NCBI RefSeq assembly: GCF_003852895.1
Contig: NZ_QUSW01000011.1
Location: 62,001-126,000, forward strand
Reading direction: 5' to 3'
Source of the DNA: Rhizobacter terrae
GTDB taxonomy: Bacteria > Pseudomonadota > Gammaproteobacteria > Burkholderiales > Burkholderiaceae_C
Length of the DNA stretch: 64,000 nt
Position 1 is the first letter of the stretch; each line of letters begins with the position of its first letter. Of this stretch, positions 17,507 to 28,009 are shown piece by piece. The notes below the pieces were generated by a model, which did not search any database, had not been told where the DNA came from, and worked only from the letters and a program-made list of their open reading frames with translations. The translations under genes were made by a program, and so were the position numbers.

Positions 17507-18736
17507 TCAGCCGCCCTTGACTGCGAGCACCAGGGCCTTGACCGCGTCGTCCGCGCTCTGGTTGGTGTTCCAGTACTTGGTGACGATGTCCTGCATGACG
17601 CCGGAGACGTCAGGCGAGATCAGCATCTCTGGATTGGGCAGATGGCGCGAAGTGTCCTTCATGATCTGGATGCCCATCTGCGCGCAGATGTCCATGCCCT
17701 TGGCGTCCACGTCCGTGCGGATCGGGATGGAGCCCTTCTTGTTGTTGAAGGCCACCTGCGTCGCCGGCGAGGTGAAGGTGTCGGCCAGCAGGTGCTGCGC
17801 CTTGATCTGCGCCGGGTCGGTCGTCTTGGGGAACACGAACACGTCGCCTGCGATGATGTAGGGCGACTTCGGGCCGAAGCCGGCGAAGCAGCCGAACTCC
17901 TTGCCGGCCGTCTGGTTGGCCGCCTGGAATTCGCCCTTGGCCCAGTCGCCCATGATCTGCACGCCGGCCTTGCCGGAGATGACCATCGAAGTCGCGTCGT
18001 TCCAGTTGCGGCCCGGCGAGCCGGCGTCGGTGTAGCTCTTGAGCTTCTTGTACGACACCAGCAGGCTCTTGAAGGCGGGGCTCTGCAGCGTGGCCGCATC
18101 GCGGTCGCGGTAGATCTTCAGGTACATCTCCGAGCCGCCCACGTGCGCGAGCCAGGCGTCGAAGAGGATCTTTTCCTGCCAGGGCTGGCCGCCCTGGGCC
18201 AGCGGCACCACGCCGGCGGCCTTGAGCTTGTCCAGCGCGGCGAAGAACTCATCGGCCGACTTGGGTTCGGCGGTGATGCCGGCCTTGGCGAAGGCCGCCT
18301 TCGAGTACCAGAACCACGCCGGCATGTGGATGTTCACCGGCACCGCGTAGAAGTGGCCCTTGACCTTGACGGAGTTCAGGATGGGCGCGGGCAGCCACTT
18401 GTCCCAGCCGTTCTTCTGCGCCACCTCGTCCACGTTGTTGAGCAGGCCCGCGTCGATGATGTCGTGGAACTGCTTGGAGGTATTGAACTGCGCCGCGGTG
18501 GAGGGCGTGCCGCCCACGATGCGGTTGATGGCGGTGGAGCGCGCCGCCTCGCCGCCGGCGATGGCGCTGTCCACCCAGGTGCCGCCTGCGGCCTTGTAGG
18601 CGTTGGCGAGTTCCTTCACGGCGGCCGATTCGCCACCCGAGGTCCACCAGTGGATCACTTCTGCTTTCTGCGCAAATGCGGCTCCCGTGCCGAATGCGAG
18701 GGCCAGGCCGAGGGCGATGGCGGTGCGTTGCTTCAT
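17507..18736 (-). CDS. Periplasmic sugar-binding protein (ABC importer, family 1)
   Basis: A 409-residue extracellular solute-binding protein. The signal peptide covers residues 1-22 and ends AAFA before QKAEV. The mature start EVIHWWTSGGESAAVKELA and the segment ATSMVISGKAGVQIMGDWAKGEF are typical of glucose/oligosaccharide-binding proteins of family 1. It captures a sugar in the periplasm for the MalF/MalG permeases encoded directly downstream. The GH1 gene lies 37 bases upstream on the same strand, so transcription probably starts before GH1. Which sugar is bound cannot be read from sequence; glucose or cellobiose-like glucosides fit the context. Confidence 0.88.
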   Translation of the reverse strand: MKQRTAIALGLALAFGTGAAFAQKAEVIHWWTSGGESAAVKELANAYKAAGGTWVDSAIAGGEAARSTAINRIVGGTPSTAAQFNTSKQFHDIIDAGLLNNVDEVAQKNGWDKWLPAPILNSVKVKGHFYAVPVNIHMPAWFWYSKAAFAKAGITAEPKSADEFFAALDKLKAAGVVPLAQGGQPWQEKILFDAWLAHVGGSEMYLKIYRDRDAATLQSPAFKSLLVSYKKLKSYTDAGSPGRNWNDATSMVISGKAGVQIMGDWAKGEFQAANQTAGKEFGCFAGFGPKSPYIIAGDVFVFPKTTDPAQIKAQHLLADTFTSPATQVAFNNKKGSIPIRTDVDAKGMDICAQMGIQIMKDTSRHLPNPEMLISPDVSGVMQDIVTKYWNTNQSADDAVKALVLAVKGG

Positions 18737-18773
18737 GTCTGTCTCCTGGTCTTGGTCAGTGTGTCATGCGCGT

Positions 18774-20126
<1,353 letters not shown>

Positions 20127-20140
20127 AGCAGGAGCCTTTC

Positions 20141-20154
20141 TGGAACCGTTTCCA
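20141..20154. promoter_or_regulatory. LacI-type operator upstream of the GH1 gene
   Basis: TGGAACCGTTTCCA is an almost symmetric 14-mer with the central CG and TGGAA/TTCCA arms typical of LacI-family operators. It starts 15 bases before the proposed GH1 start codon, where a bound repressor would block the GH1-transporter-lacI group. Confidence 0.65.
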
Positions 20155-20322
20155 ATCCAGTTGAATTGTCCTGAGTGCACCGGCAGCCCGGATCGGGAAT
20201 AACCCTTGGATTTGTTCACGTTTTGTTAAGACTCTCGGATAGCAATTGCAGCGCCAACTTTAATGAGTATTTAACCTAGTGGAAAGGAATTGATAAGGTC
20301 TCCTAGAGTGCGCGCTCCGCGC

Positions 20323-20338
20323 ATGGAATCGGTTCCAT
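20323..20338. promoter_or_regulatory. LacI-type operator upstream of the GH3 gene
   Basis: ATGGAATCGGTTCCAT has 6-base perfect arms around a central CG and matches the GH1-side site in form. It ends 36 bases before the GH3 start codon. Together the two sites suggest joint control of both divergent genes by the LacI-type protein encoded at 13450-14472. Confidence 0.65.
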
Positions 20339-20374
20339 GTGCCGGCACACCCCGACAACGAGAGAGGAGACGAC

Positions 20375-23300
20375 ATGAAGAAGTGGCTGACACTGGGTGC
20401 CGCGGGCCTGGTGCTGGCGCTGCATGGATGCGGCGGCAGCGACAAGGATCCCGAGCCCGCCAAGCCGACGGCGCTGGACGACTGGCCGCGCGTGAAAAGC
20501 TCGATCGCGCAGGACAGCTCGCAGGAGTCGCAGATCAAGAGCATCGTGGCCAACATGACGCTGGCGCAGAAGGTCGGGCAGATGACCCAGCCCGACATCC
20601 GCAGCATCACGCCGGACCAGGTCAAGCAGTACTACATCGGCTCGGTGCTCAACGGCGGCGGCGCCTGGCCGGGCAACAAGAAGAACGCGAGCGTGGCCGA
20701 CTGGCTGGCCCTGGCGGACGCCTACTGGCAGGCGTCCATGGACTCCGACATGGCGGTGAAGATTCCCGTCATCTGGGGCACGGACGCCGTGCACGGGCAC
20801 GGCAACGTCTACGGCGCGACGCTCTTCCCGCACAACATCGGCCTGGGCGCGGCGAATGACCCGGACCTGGTCGAGCGCATCGGCGCGGCGGTGGCCAAGC
20901 AGGTGGTGTCCACCGGCATCGACTGGACCTTCGCGCCCACGCTGGCCGTGGTCCGCGACGACCGCTGGGGCCGCACCTACGAAGGCTTCTCGGAGGACCC
21001 TGAGATCGTCGGCAGCTACGGTGGTCGCTACACCACGGGCCTGCAGGGCAATTTCGCGGCATCGGGCCGGCCCACGGTGGTCGCCACCGCCAAGCACTTC
21101 ATGGGCGACGGCGGCACCGACCAGGGCAAGGACCAGGGCGAGAACAAGTCCAGCCTGAACGACATGATGAACATCCATGGCGCGGGCTACTACAGCGCGC
21201 TGGCCGCGGGTGCGCAGACGGTGATGGCGTCCTTCAACAGCTGGACCTTCAAGGGCACCACCAAGGACGGCGTGTCGCTGGACTTCGACAACGCCAAGAT
21301 GCACGGGAACCAGTACCTGCTGACCGACGTGCTCAAGGGCAAGATGGGCTTCGACGGCCTGGTGGTGTCGGACTGGAACGGCATCGGCCAGGTGAAGTAC
21401 AAGGACTCCACCGGCGCGACCAAGCAGTGCACGAACTCCTCGTGCCCGCCGTCCATCAATGCCGGCGTGGACCTCATCATGGTGCCCGACGACTGGAAGG
21501 CGTTCATCACGAACACCATCGCGTCGGTGAATGCCGGTGAGATCCCGATGTCGCGCATCGACGACGCAGTGACGCGCATCCTGCGCGTGAAGCTGCGTGC
21601 CGGTCTGTTCACGGTGGAGGGCGGTGCGAGCGTGTCGGTGAAGCCCTCGCTGCGCCCGGGCGCAGGCGATGCCACCGCCCTCGTGCACCGCGAGCTGGCC
21701 CGCGAGGCCGTGCGCAAGTCCCTCGTTCTGCTGAAGAACGACGGCGGCGTGCTTCCGCTCAAGCGTGGCGAGAAGATCCTCGTCGTGGGACGCAGCGCCG
21801 ACAGCATGTCCAACCAGACGGGCGGCTGGTCGCTCACCTGGCAAGGCACGTCCAACACCAACGCCGACTTCCCGAACGGCGACACGGTGCTGGCCGGCAT
21901 CAAGGAAGCGGCCGGCGACGCCAACGTCACCTATGCGCTGGATGCCAGCAACGCCACGCTCACCGACTACAAGGCGGTGATCGCGGTGATCGGCGAGACG
22001 CCTTATGCCGAGGGCGCCGGCGACATCGGCAAGACCGGCACGCTGGAGCATGCCAAGCGCTACCCCGCCGACCTGGCGCTGCTCGAATCCCTCAAGGGCA
22101 AGGGCGTGCCGGTGGTGACGGTGCTGATGAGCGGCCGCCCGCTGTGGGTCAACCGCGAGATCAACCGCAGCGATGCCTTCGTCGCGGCCTTCCTGCCGGG
22201 CACCGAAGGCAAGGGCGTGGCCGACGTGCTGTTCCGCAAGGCCGACGGCACGGTGAACAACGACTTCCAGGGCAAGCTGTCCTACTCGTGGCCGAAGTCC
22301 GCCTGCCAGGTGCCGCTCAACAAGGGAGACGCCAGCTACGACCCGCTGTTCGCCTACGGCTACGGCCTGACCTACGCCACCCCCGGCACCACCGTGGGCA
22401 ACGCGCTGGACGAGACCGCACCGACGCTGGGCTGCGGCCAGAGCGCCAACACCGGTCCGGCTGCCACCGATCCGCTGGAGGTGTTCACGCAGGTCGAGAA
22501 CCCGACCTTCCCGCTGTTCATCGGTTCCTCGCCGAACTGGATGATCCCGGTGGGCTCGGACCTGAACGCCGTGCTGACGACGCAAGACAGCACCCTGACG
22601 CTGGAGACCACCCAGGTCAACGTGCAGCAGGACGCGAAGAAGGTCACCTGGACGGGCCTGGCCGAGTTCAAGGCCATGGCCGCCGACCCGGCCTCGACCA
22701 GCACGAAGTTCCCGCAGAACCTGGAAAGCTACGTCCACCCCGACGCCAAGGCCGTGCTCGCCTTCGACGTGGTGGTGCACCAGGCGCCCGCGGGCAGCGT
22801 GAAGATCCGCGTCGACTGCGGCTACCCCTGCCGCGGGGAACTGGACGGTACCGCGGTGCTGAGCGCGCTACCCGCCAACACGAAGACGACGGTGAAGATC
22901 CCGCTGTCGTGCTTCGCCGATGCCGGGGCGGACTTCTCTGCCATCGACACGGCGTTCCTGGTGCAGACGGACAAGCCCTTCAGCGCCAGCTTCGCCCGCA
23001 TTCGCTGGGTGGTCGGTGCCACGGGTGATTCCGACACGCACACCTGCGCGGAATTCGTGCCGCCGCCCCCACCGGCCATCGACCCGTTGCCGGGCCCGAG
23101 CGTCACTTTGCTGGGATCCTCCGGCCTGTTCGCCGACCTGGCAGCGGGCACCTGGTCGAGCAACGGCACGCACGTCACCGCCAACGTCGCCAACGGCGTG
23201 GCCGACCTGCAGTTCGCGGCCGACGGCGGCAACGGCATCTTCACCTTGCGCGGCAGTGCCATCAACCTGAGCAACTATGCCGCGGGCAAGCTGCAGTTCG

Positions 23301-23587
23301 ACGTGGCGGTGAGCAGTTACGGCACCAACACCAAGGGCCTGGCGATCAAGATGGAGAGCCCGGGCGACGGCTGCCGCAACGTGGACTACGTCATTCCCGA
23401 TGCGCAAAAGCCGCCGGCCGACGGGCAATTCCACACCGTCACGCTGAACGTGGCCGACGTGGCGGGCACGAAAAACGCGGCATGTTTCACGCTGGAGAAC
23501 ATCGTGATCCCGTTCGGCATCTTCCCGGTGTGGGACGACCAGCAGGGCGTGAACTTCCAGGTGAAGAACGTTCAGCTATTGCAATGA
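20375..23587 (+). CDS. Glycoside hydrolase family 3 beta-glucosidase/exo-glucanase lipoprotein with C-terminal accessory domains
   Basis: A 1070-residue GH3 enzyme. Residues 1-19 form a lipoprotein signal with lipobox LHGC (C19), so it is probably anchored in a membrane facing the periplasm or outside. The catalytic nucleophile is D333 in GLVVSDWNG; KHFMGDGGTDQGKDQG is as in ExoP-like exo-beta-glucanases. The GH3 core covers about residues 50-690. An ExoP-like beta-sandwich follows to about 885, then a Pro-rich linker (PPPPPAIDPLPGPS) and another beta-rich module of about 170 residues that may bind carbohydrate. The ATG at 20375 follows GAGAGGAGACGAC. It would cut beta-glucan outside and feed the importer and GH1 enzyme of the same locus. 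Confidence 0.88.
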   Translation: MKKWLTLGAAGLVLALHGCGGSDKDPEPAKPTALDDWPRVKSSIAQDSSQESQIKSIVANMTLAQKVGQMTQPDIRSITPDQVKQYYIGSVLNGGGAWPGNKKNASVADWLALADAYWQASMDSDMAVKIPVIWGTDAVHGHGNVYGATLFPHNIGLGAANDPDLVERIGAAVAKQVVSTGIDWTFAPTLAVVRDDRWGRTYEGFSEDPEIVGSYGGRYTTGLQGNFAASGRPTVVATAKHFMGDGGTDQGKDQGENKSSLNDMMNIHGAGYYSALAAGAQTVMASFNSWTFKGTTKDGVSLDFDNAKMHGNQYLLTDVLKGKMGFDGLVVSDWNGIGQVKYKDSTGATKQCTNSSCPPSINAGVDLIMVPDDWKAFITNTIASVNAGEIPMSRIDDAVTRILRVKLRAGLFTVEGGASVSVKPSLRPGAGDATALVHRELAREAVRKSLVLLKNDGGVLPLKRGEKILVVGRSADSMSNQTGGWSLTWQGTSNTNADFPNGDTVLAGIKEAAGDANVTYALDASNATLTDYKAVIAVIGETPYAEGAGDIGKTGTLEHAKRYPADLALLESLKGKGVPVVTVLMSGRPLWVNREINRSDAFVAAFLPGTEGKGVADVLFRKADGTVNNDFQGKLSYSWPKSACQVPLNKGDASYDPLFAYGYGLTYATPGTTVGNALDETAPTLGCGQSANTGPAATDPLEVFTQVENPTFPLFIGSSPNWMIPVGSDLNAVLTTQDSTLTLETTQVNVQQDAKKVTWTGLAEFKAMAADPASTSTKFPQNLESYVHPDAKAVLAFDVVVHQAPAGSVKIRVDCGYPCRGELDGTAVLSALPANTKTTVKIPLSCFADAGADFSAIDTAFLVQTDKPFSASFARIRWVVGATGDSDTHTCAEFVPPPPPAIDPLPGPSVTLLGSSGLFADLAAGTWSSNGTHVTANVANGVADLQFAADGGNGIFTLRGSAINLSNYAAGKLQFDVAVSSYGTNTKGLAIKMESPGDGCRNVDYVIPDAQKPPADGQFHTVTLNVADVAGTKNAACFTLENIVIPFGIFPVWDDQQGVNFQVKNVQLLQ

Positions 23588-23640
23588 GCATGGCCAGGAG
23601 AGCGCACTGAATCTCTTGTTTCCGTGCGTGTCTCGTTGAT

Positions 23641-23678
23641 GAGGCACCGAGCGCTGCGGGCGCCGGTGCCTCTTTTTT
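23641..23678 (+). terminator. Intrinsic terminator after the GH3 gene
   Basis: A 9-base-pair stem (GAGGCACCG at 23641-23649 with CGGTGCCTC at 23664-23672) is followed by six Ts (23673-23678). It lies 54 bases after the GH3 stop codon and separates the GH3 gene from the GGDEF gene. Confidence 0.85.
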
Positions 23679-23746
23679 CATTTCCGCGCTTCAGAACGGT
23701 GCGGGCTTGCCGATAACCGAACCAATCCCCGTTACTTGTTCATTGT

Positions 23747-24934
23747 GTGAAGTTCCTGCACGAAAACAAGGTCGGCTTCATCCTCCTCGGATGCGGCCTG
23801 CTGCTGCTCGCTGCGCTGGGCGGCGGCTTCTACCTTCAATTGCTCAACGACATGGCCGAAGAAAGCCGGCATGTGTCGGCTCGGCGCATGCTGGCCCTGG
23901 AAGAAACCCTGACCAGCCTGCAGGACGTGCGCATCCACCAGGGGTCTTACCTCATCACTGGCAAGGAAGCCTACCGCGAGATGTTCGACCAGTCGCGCGA
24001 GCAGCTGGCGCAGAACGTGGCACAGCTGGAACGGCTGTATGCCGGCGATGACGAGCACAACGCCCGCGTCATTCGCGAGCTCAAGCGCCTCTACGGCCTC
24101 AAGGTGAAGGAACTGCTTGCGGCGACCGAGCTGCAGCGCGACAGCGGCTTCGACGTGGCGCGTGCCATGTTCATGTCGCGCAACAACGACGACTTCGGCG
24201 TGGGCATCCGCATCCTCATCGAGCACCTGAAGCAGCGCGACGTGGAGGCCGCAGAAGCCACCAACCAGCTCATCGGCCGCCAGCACATGCAGTTGCTGTC
24301 GGCGGCGGCGGGCGTGTTCCTGCTGGCCGTGCTGTGCGGCGCCCTGACCCATGTGTCGCTCAAGCGCGAGGTGCGGCAACGCCGCGATCTCTCGGAGAAG
24401 CTGGAGCACGAGGCCACGCACGACGCGCTGACCGGCCTGCCCAACCGCCGTTCCTTCATGCACGAGCTGGATCGTGCGCTGTCGCGTGCCCAGCGCAGCG
24501 GGCACATGCTGGCCATCCTCTTCATCGACCTGGACGGCTTCAAGCGCATCAACGACGACCTGGGGCACCACACCGGCGACGAACTGCTCAAGCACGTGGC
24601 GCACCAGTTCGAGGGCAGCCTGCGCAAGTCCGACCTGGTGGCACGGCTGGGCGGCGACGAGTTCGCGGTGATCGCCGATGCGAGCAACTGCGATTCCCTA
24701 GAGCAACTGGCGCAGCGCCTGATCGCGACGGTGTCGGTGCCGCTGATCGAAGGCCACGAGGACCAGCGGATCTCCGCGAGCATCGGGCTGGCCTTCTACC
24801 CGGTGGATGCGGTGGACGGCACGGCCTTGCTCAGCGAGGCGGACGCGGCGATGTACCGCGCCAAGCGCCAGGGCAAGGGGCGTGTGGCGCGGGTGGAGCA
24901 CCACGGCGAACTGCCTCAGCTGGTGCGAGCCTGA
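23747..24934 (+). CDS. Membrane-bound diguanylate cyclase (CHASE3-like sensor plus GGDEF)
   Basis: A 395-residue protein that makes cyclic di-GMP from two GTP. A membrane helix lies at residues 8-32, a CHASE3-like periplasmic helical sensor at about 33-180, a second membrane helix near 185-205, then the GGDEF domain. The active-site motif GGDEF is at 302-306. An intact inhibitory I-site (RKSD, 293-296) sits five residues before it, so product feedback is expected. The GTG at 23747 is used as start, without a strong ribosome site; I see no better one. The gene runs 19 bases into the 3' end of the convergent MocR gene. Confidence 0.88.
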   Translation: MKFLHENKVGFILLGCGLLLLAALGGGFYLQLLNDMAEESRHVSARRMLALEETLTSLQDVRIHQGSYLITGKEAYREMFDQSREQLAQNVAQLERLYAGDDEHNARVIRELKRLYGLKVKELLAATELQRDSGFDVARAMFMSRNNDDFGVGIRILIEHLKQRDVEAAEATNQLIGRQHMQLLSAAAGVFLLAVLCGALTHVSLKREVRQRRDLSEKLEHEATHDALTGLPNRRSFMHELDRALSRAQRSGHMLAILFIDLDGFKRINDDLGHHTGDELLKHVAHQFEGSLRKSDLVARLGGDEFAVIADASNCDSLEQLAQRLIATVSVPLIEGHEDQRISASIGLAFYPVDAVDGTALLSEADAAMYRAKRQGKGRVARVEHHGELPQLVRA

Positions 24935-26391
24935 GCACCGGCGGTCGCCTTCACGACGGCGGCCAGTTCGCGCACGCACCGGTCGGCGTCTTCGGATGCG
25001 AGCCGGCCATAGCCCAGCACCAACCCGTTCAGCGGCCGCGCGTGGCCCACCGCATAGTTCGACAAGGCCCGCGGCGCCAGGCCGGCTCGCCACGCGGCCT
25101 GCACCACGGCCTGATCCGGCACCGCCTGCGGCAGGGCCAGCGCGAGGTGCATGCCGCCGTGGCCGGGCGAGAGCATCAGGGGCAACGGCCAATGGCGTTC
25201 CAGCGCCTCGCGCAAGGCGTGCTCGCGCTCGGCGTACAGCCCGCGCATGCGGCGCAGGTGGCTGGTGTAGTCGCCTTCCTGGATGAATGCAGCCAGCGCC
25301 TCCTGATCGGCAGGCCGGCCCAGCACCAGCCGACGGCCCAGCGCGGGCAGCACCTGCGGCAAGGCGGCCTGCGGCAGCACCATGAAGCCCAGCCTCAGCG
25401 CGGGGAACAGCGTCTTGCTGAAGGTGCCCATGTAGATCACCGGCGCATCCGGCGCGAGCCCATGCATGGCAGCGAGCGGCACCCCGCGGCAGAACTCGCT
25501 GTCGTAGTCGTCTTCCAGCACCCAGGCGCCGGCCGAGCGGGCGTTCTCGATGAGCGAGAGCCGCCTCGGCAGGGAGAGCACCACGCCCAGCGGGTACTGG
25601 TGCGACGGAGTGGCATAGACCAGTCGAGGCGGGCTGCGCTTCCACAGCGCATCGGGCGGCGCGATGCCATGGGCATCCACCGGCACGGGGACGAGCGAGA
25701 GCCCGGCGTCCATGAACGCTGCCCGTGCGCCCATGTAGCCCGGATGCTCCATCCACACCCGTTCGCCGCGCTCGGCCAGCAGGTGCGCGCACAGCGCCAG
25801 GCTCTCGCTGGTGCCGCTGGTGATCACCACCTGTTCGGCATCGCAGTGCACCCCCCGCGAGGCGTGCAGGTAGGCCGCAATCGCCGCGCGCAGCACCGGC
25901 TCGCCGGACGACGGGTTGCCGCTCAGCGTGCCGGTGTCCACGGATTTCCAGGCCTGCACGATGCGGCGCTGCCAGCGTGCCAGCGGGAATTCTTCCAGCG
26001 CCGGCTCGCCGGGCATGAACGGTGCCTGGTTCTCGGCATGGCCGTCGGGACCCGGCCGATGCGGCGTGCCGCGGCGTGACAGCGGCGGCAGTGCCGACGC
26101 TGCGGCCCTGGACGACGCATGCCGAGCCGCCGCGGGCAGGTGGCTCACGACCGTGCCTTGCCGGTCGGCCAGCACATAGCCTTCGGTGGCGAGTTCTTCG
26201 TAGGCGTGCAGCACCGTGTTGCGGCCGCAGCGCAGCTCGCGCGCCAGCACGCGCGAGGCGGGCAGCACGCTGCCGGCCTTGAGCGTGCCGTCGAGCACGG
26301 CGGCCTTGAGCGCATCGCACAGCTGCCGGCGCAGCGTGCCCGTGTTGCCGTGGGCCAGCTTCGGCTTGAGCAGCAAGGCCAGGTCGATCAT
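24916..26391 (-). CDS. MocR/PdxR-family regulator (GntR plus aminotransferase-like domain)
   Basis: A 491-residue MocR regulator. The GntR winged helix occupies about residues 15-80 (LCDALKAAVLDGTLKAGSVL, then LRCGRNTVLHAYEELATEGY). An Ala-rich linker of about 40 residues follows, then the aminotransferase-like domain with DDYDSEFCRG and the PLP lysine in MGTFSKTLFPALRLGFM. PdxR-type members control vitamin B6 genes or nearby flavoproteins. The gene is divergent from a PPOX-fold flavoprotein gene, its most likely target. The start ATG at 26389-26391 overlaps the left arm of a long inverted repeat, consistent with autoregulation. Confidence 0.85.
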   Translation of the reverse strand: MIDLALLLKPKLAHGNTGTLRRQLCDALKAAVLDGTLKAGSVLPASRVLARELRCGRNTVLHAYEELATEGYVLADRQGTVVSHLPAAARHASSRAAASALPPLSRRGTPHRPGPDGHAENQAPFMPGEPALEEFPLARWQRRIVQAWKSVDTGTLSGNPSSGEPVLRAAIAAYLHASRGVHCDAEQVVITSGTSESLALCAHLLAERGERVWMEHPGYMGARAAFMDAGLSLVPVPVDAHGIAPPDALWKRSPPRLVYATPSHQYPLGVVLSLPRRLSLIENARSAGAWVLEDDYDSEFCRGVPLAAMHGLAPDAPVIYMGTFSKTLFPALRLGFMVLPQAALPQVLPALGRRLVLGRPADQEALAAFIQEGDYTSHLRRMRGLYAEREHALREALERHWPLPLMLSPGHGGMHLALALPQAVPDQAVVQAAWRAGLAPRALSNYAVGHARPLNGLVLGYGRLASEDADRCVRELAAVVKATAGAQARTS

Positions 26392-26441
26392 CGTGGCTCC
26401 ATCTGATTTGTGGATTGTGGCTCTATGGAAGGAGCCACGAT
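26390..26441. promoter_or_regulatory. Inverted repeat between MocR and PPOX-fold genes
   Basis: ATCGTGGCTCC at 26390-26400 faces a perfect complement, GGAGCCACGAT, at 26431-26441, with 30 bases between. A third partial copy, TGTGGCTC, lies inside at about 26416-26423. Position between divergent genes and overlap with the MocR start make this a strong operator candidate. Confidence 0.6.
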
Positions 26442-26486
26442 CATCCTACGCTACAGGCATCGATCCATTCACTGCCTGCCCGAACC

Positions 26487-27158
26487 ATGAGCCAGAACTT
26501 GCCGCCCTCCGACCGCAGCCGCGTGCGCCGCGTCGCCGACCGCGGGCGCTATGACCACGAGACTGTCCACTCCATCGTCGACGCCGCCTACCTCTGCCAC
26601 GTCGCGTTTGCCGACGAGCATGGTGTGCACTGCATTCCCACGGCCTGCTGGCGCGAGGGTGAATACCTCTACATCCACGGCTCCAACGGCAGTCGCATGC
26701 TCAAGGCGCTGACCGGGCAGGGCGCCTGCGTGACCATCACCCACCTGGATGGCCTGGTGCTGGCGCGCTCGGCCTTCCACCACTCGATGAACTACCGCTC
26801 GGTGGTCGTGCACGGCCGTTTCGAGGTGGTGCCTGCCGAGCACAAGGCCGAGTCGATGAACCGCTTCATGGACCACATCGCCGAAGGCCGCCGCCACGAG
26901 GCGCGTCCGGGCGATGCGAACGAGCTGGCGGCCACCACCCTGCTGCGCATCCCGTTGGCCGAGTCGTCAGCCAAGATCCGCACCGGTGGCCCCAAGGACG
27001 ATGCGGCGGACATGTCGCGCGAGGTGTGGGCGGGCGTCCTGCCGCTGACGATGGTGGGCGGCTCGCCGCAGCCGGATGGCGCCGAGCGGCCGGTGCCGGA
27101 CTACGTGCAGCAGTGGGCGGGCGGCGTGGCGAAGGCGGCGCGGGTCCCGATCGCCTGA
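26487..27158 (+). CDS. Pyridoxamine 5'-phosphate oxidase-fold FMN protein
   Basis: A 223-residue protein of the PPOX-like split-barrel flavin-binding superfamily. YLCHVAFADEHGVHCIPTAC and EYLYIHGSNGSRMLKAL near residues 35-80 are the typical beta-barrel and FMN-phosphate-contacting strands; FHHSMNYRSVVVHGRFEVV follows. Members bind FMN or related flavins and are often of unknown substrate. They frequently lie next to MocR regulators, as here. The ATG at 26487 is chosen because it starts a compact domain; the upstream extension overlaps the regulatory repeats. It converges on the enoyl-CoA hydratase gene with 12 bases between. Confidence 0.82.
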   Translation: MSQNLPPSDRSRVRRVADRGRYDHETVHSIVDAAYLCHVAFADEHGVHCIPTACWREGEYLYIHGSNGSRMLKALTGQGACVTITHLDGLVLARSAFHHSMNYRSVVVHGRFEVVPAEHKAESMNRFMDHIAEGRRHEARPGDANELAATTLLRIPLAESSAKIRTGGPKDDAADMSREVWAGVLPLTMVGGSPQPDGAERPVPDYVQQWAGGVAKAARVPIA

Positions 27159-27170
27159 ATCGCGCAGGCT

Positions 27171-27950
27171 TCAGCGGGCGGCGCCATGCCGGCCCGCACC
27201 GGCCGCGAACCGGGCCGCGCCGGCCAGCCCTTCGGCCTCGACGACGTGGAAGCCTCGGGCGCCTTCCTGTTGCAGCGCAGCGGTCATGGCCAGGTCCCAC
27301 TGCGCGTAGGCCGAGGCGCGGTCGGCCAGCATGCAGGCCTGCGGAAAGGCGGCGATCTGCGCCGCCAGCGCCTGGGCTTGCTGCAAGGCGCCGCCGTCGT
27401 CCACGACGCGGTTCACGAGGCCCATCGCCAACGCTTCCTGCGCGTCCACCGCGCGGCCGGTGAGGATCAGGTCCAGCGCCCGCCCCATGCCCACCAGGCG
27501 CGGCAGCCGCACCGTGCCGCCGTCGATCAGCGGCACGCCCCAGCGGCGGCAGAACACGCCGAAGACGGCGCTGCGGGCGGCGACACGCAGGTCGCACATC
27601 AGGGCGAGTTCCAGGCCGCCCGCGACCGCGTAGCCTTCCACCGCGGCGATGACGGGCTTGCTCAGGCTCATCCGCGTCGGACCCATCGGCCCCGCGGCTG
27701 CTCCTGTGGATTCGATGGTGTTTCGCGTGGCGGGGTCGGCCATGGCCGCCAGGTCCGCACCGGCGCAGAAGTGGCCGCCGCGTCCCGTCAGCACCGCGAC
27801 CTTGAGCGAGGCATCGCCTTCGAATCGCTCGAAGGCCGCGAGCAGCGCGGACGCCGTCGGGCCATCCACCGCATTGCGCTTGTCCGGCCGGTCCAGGCTG
27901 ATGGTCGCGACCGGGCCGTCGCTGTCGAAGTGCACGCTGCTCGCATCCAT
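27171..27950 (-). CDS. Enoyl-CoA hydratase/isomerase family protein (crotonase)
   Basis: A 259-residue crotonase-fold protein. The oxyanion-hole segment GRGGHFCAGADLAAMAD is near residues 56-72, and EGYAVAGGLELALMCDLRVA follows. A glutamate equivalent to the second catalytic one of true hydratases is not obvious: this region reads RRWGVPLIDGGTVRLPRLVG, so another crotonase reaction is possible. The ATG at 27948-27950 follows AGGAGACAAC and is preferred over the longer frame to 28034. It is divergent from a flavin reductase gene, with 59 bases between. Confidence 0.82.
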   Translation of the reverse strand: MDASSVHFDSDGPVATISLDRPDKRNAVDGPTASALLAAFERFEGDASLKVAVLTGRGGHFCAGADLAAMADPATRNTIESTGAAAGPMGPTRMSLSKPVIAAVEGYAVAGGLELALMCDLRVAARSAVFGVFCRRWGVPLIDGGTVRLPRLVGMGRALDLILTGRAVDAQEALAMGLVNRVVDDGGALQQAQALAAQIAAFPQACMLADRASAYAQWDLAMTAALQQEGARGFHVVEAEGLAGAARFAAGAGRHGAAR

Positions 27951-28009
27951 GTTGTCTCCTTCGGGCTTCGGCGAGGCAAGGTCAAGGCCGTGCCGATAGA
28001 CTGCTCCGC

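Noticed and set aside
20303-22780. An 825-codon open frame on the minus strand opposite the GH3 gene
   Set aside because: Composition is a low-complexity mix of His, Arg, Gly and Val, and the opposite frame has a complete GH3 enzyme.
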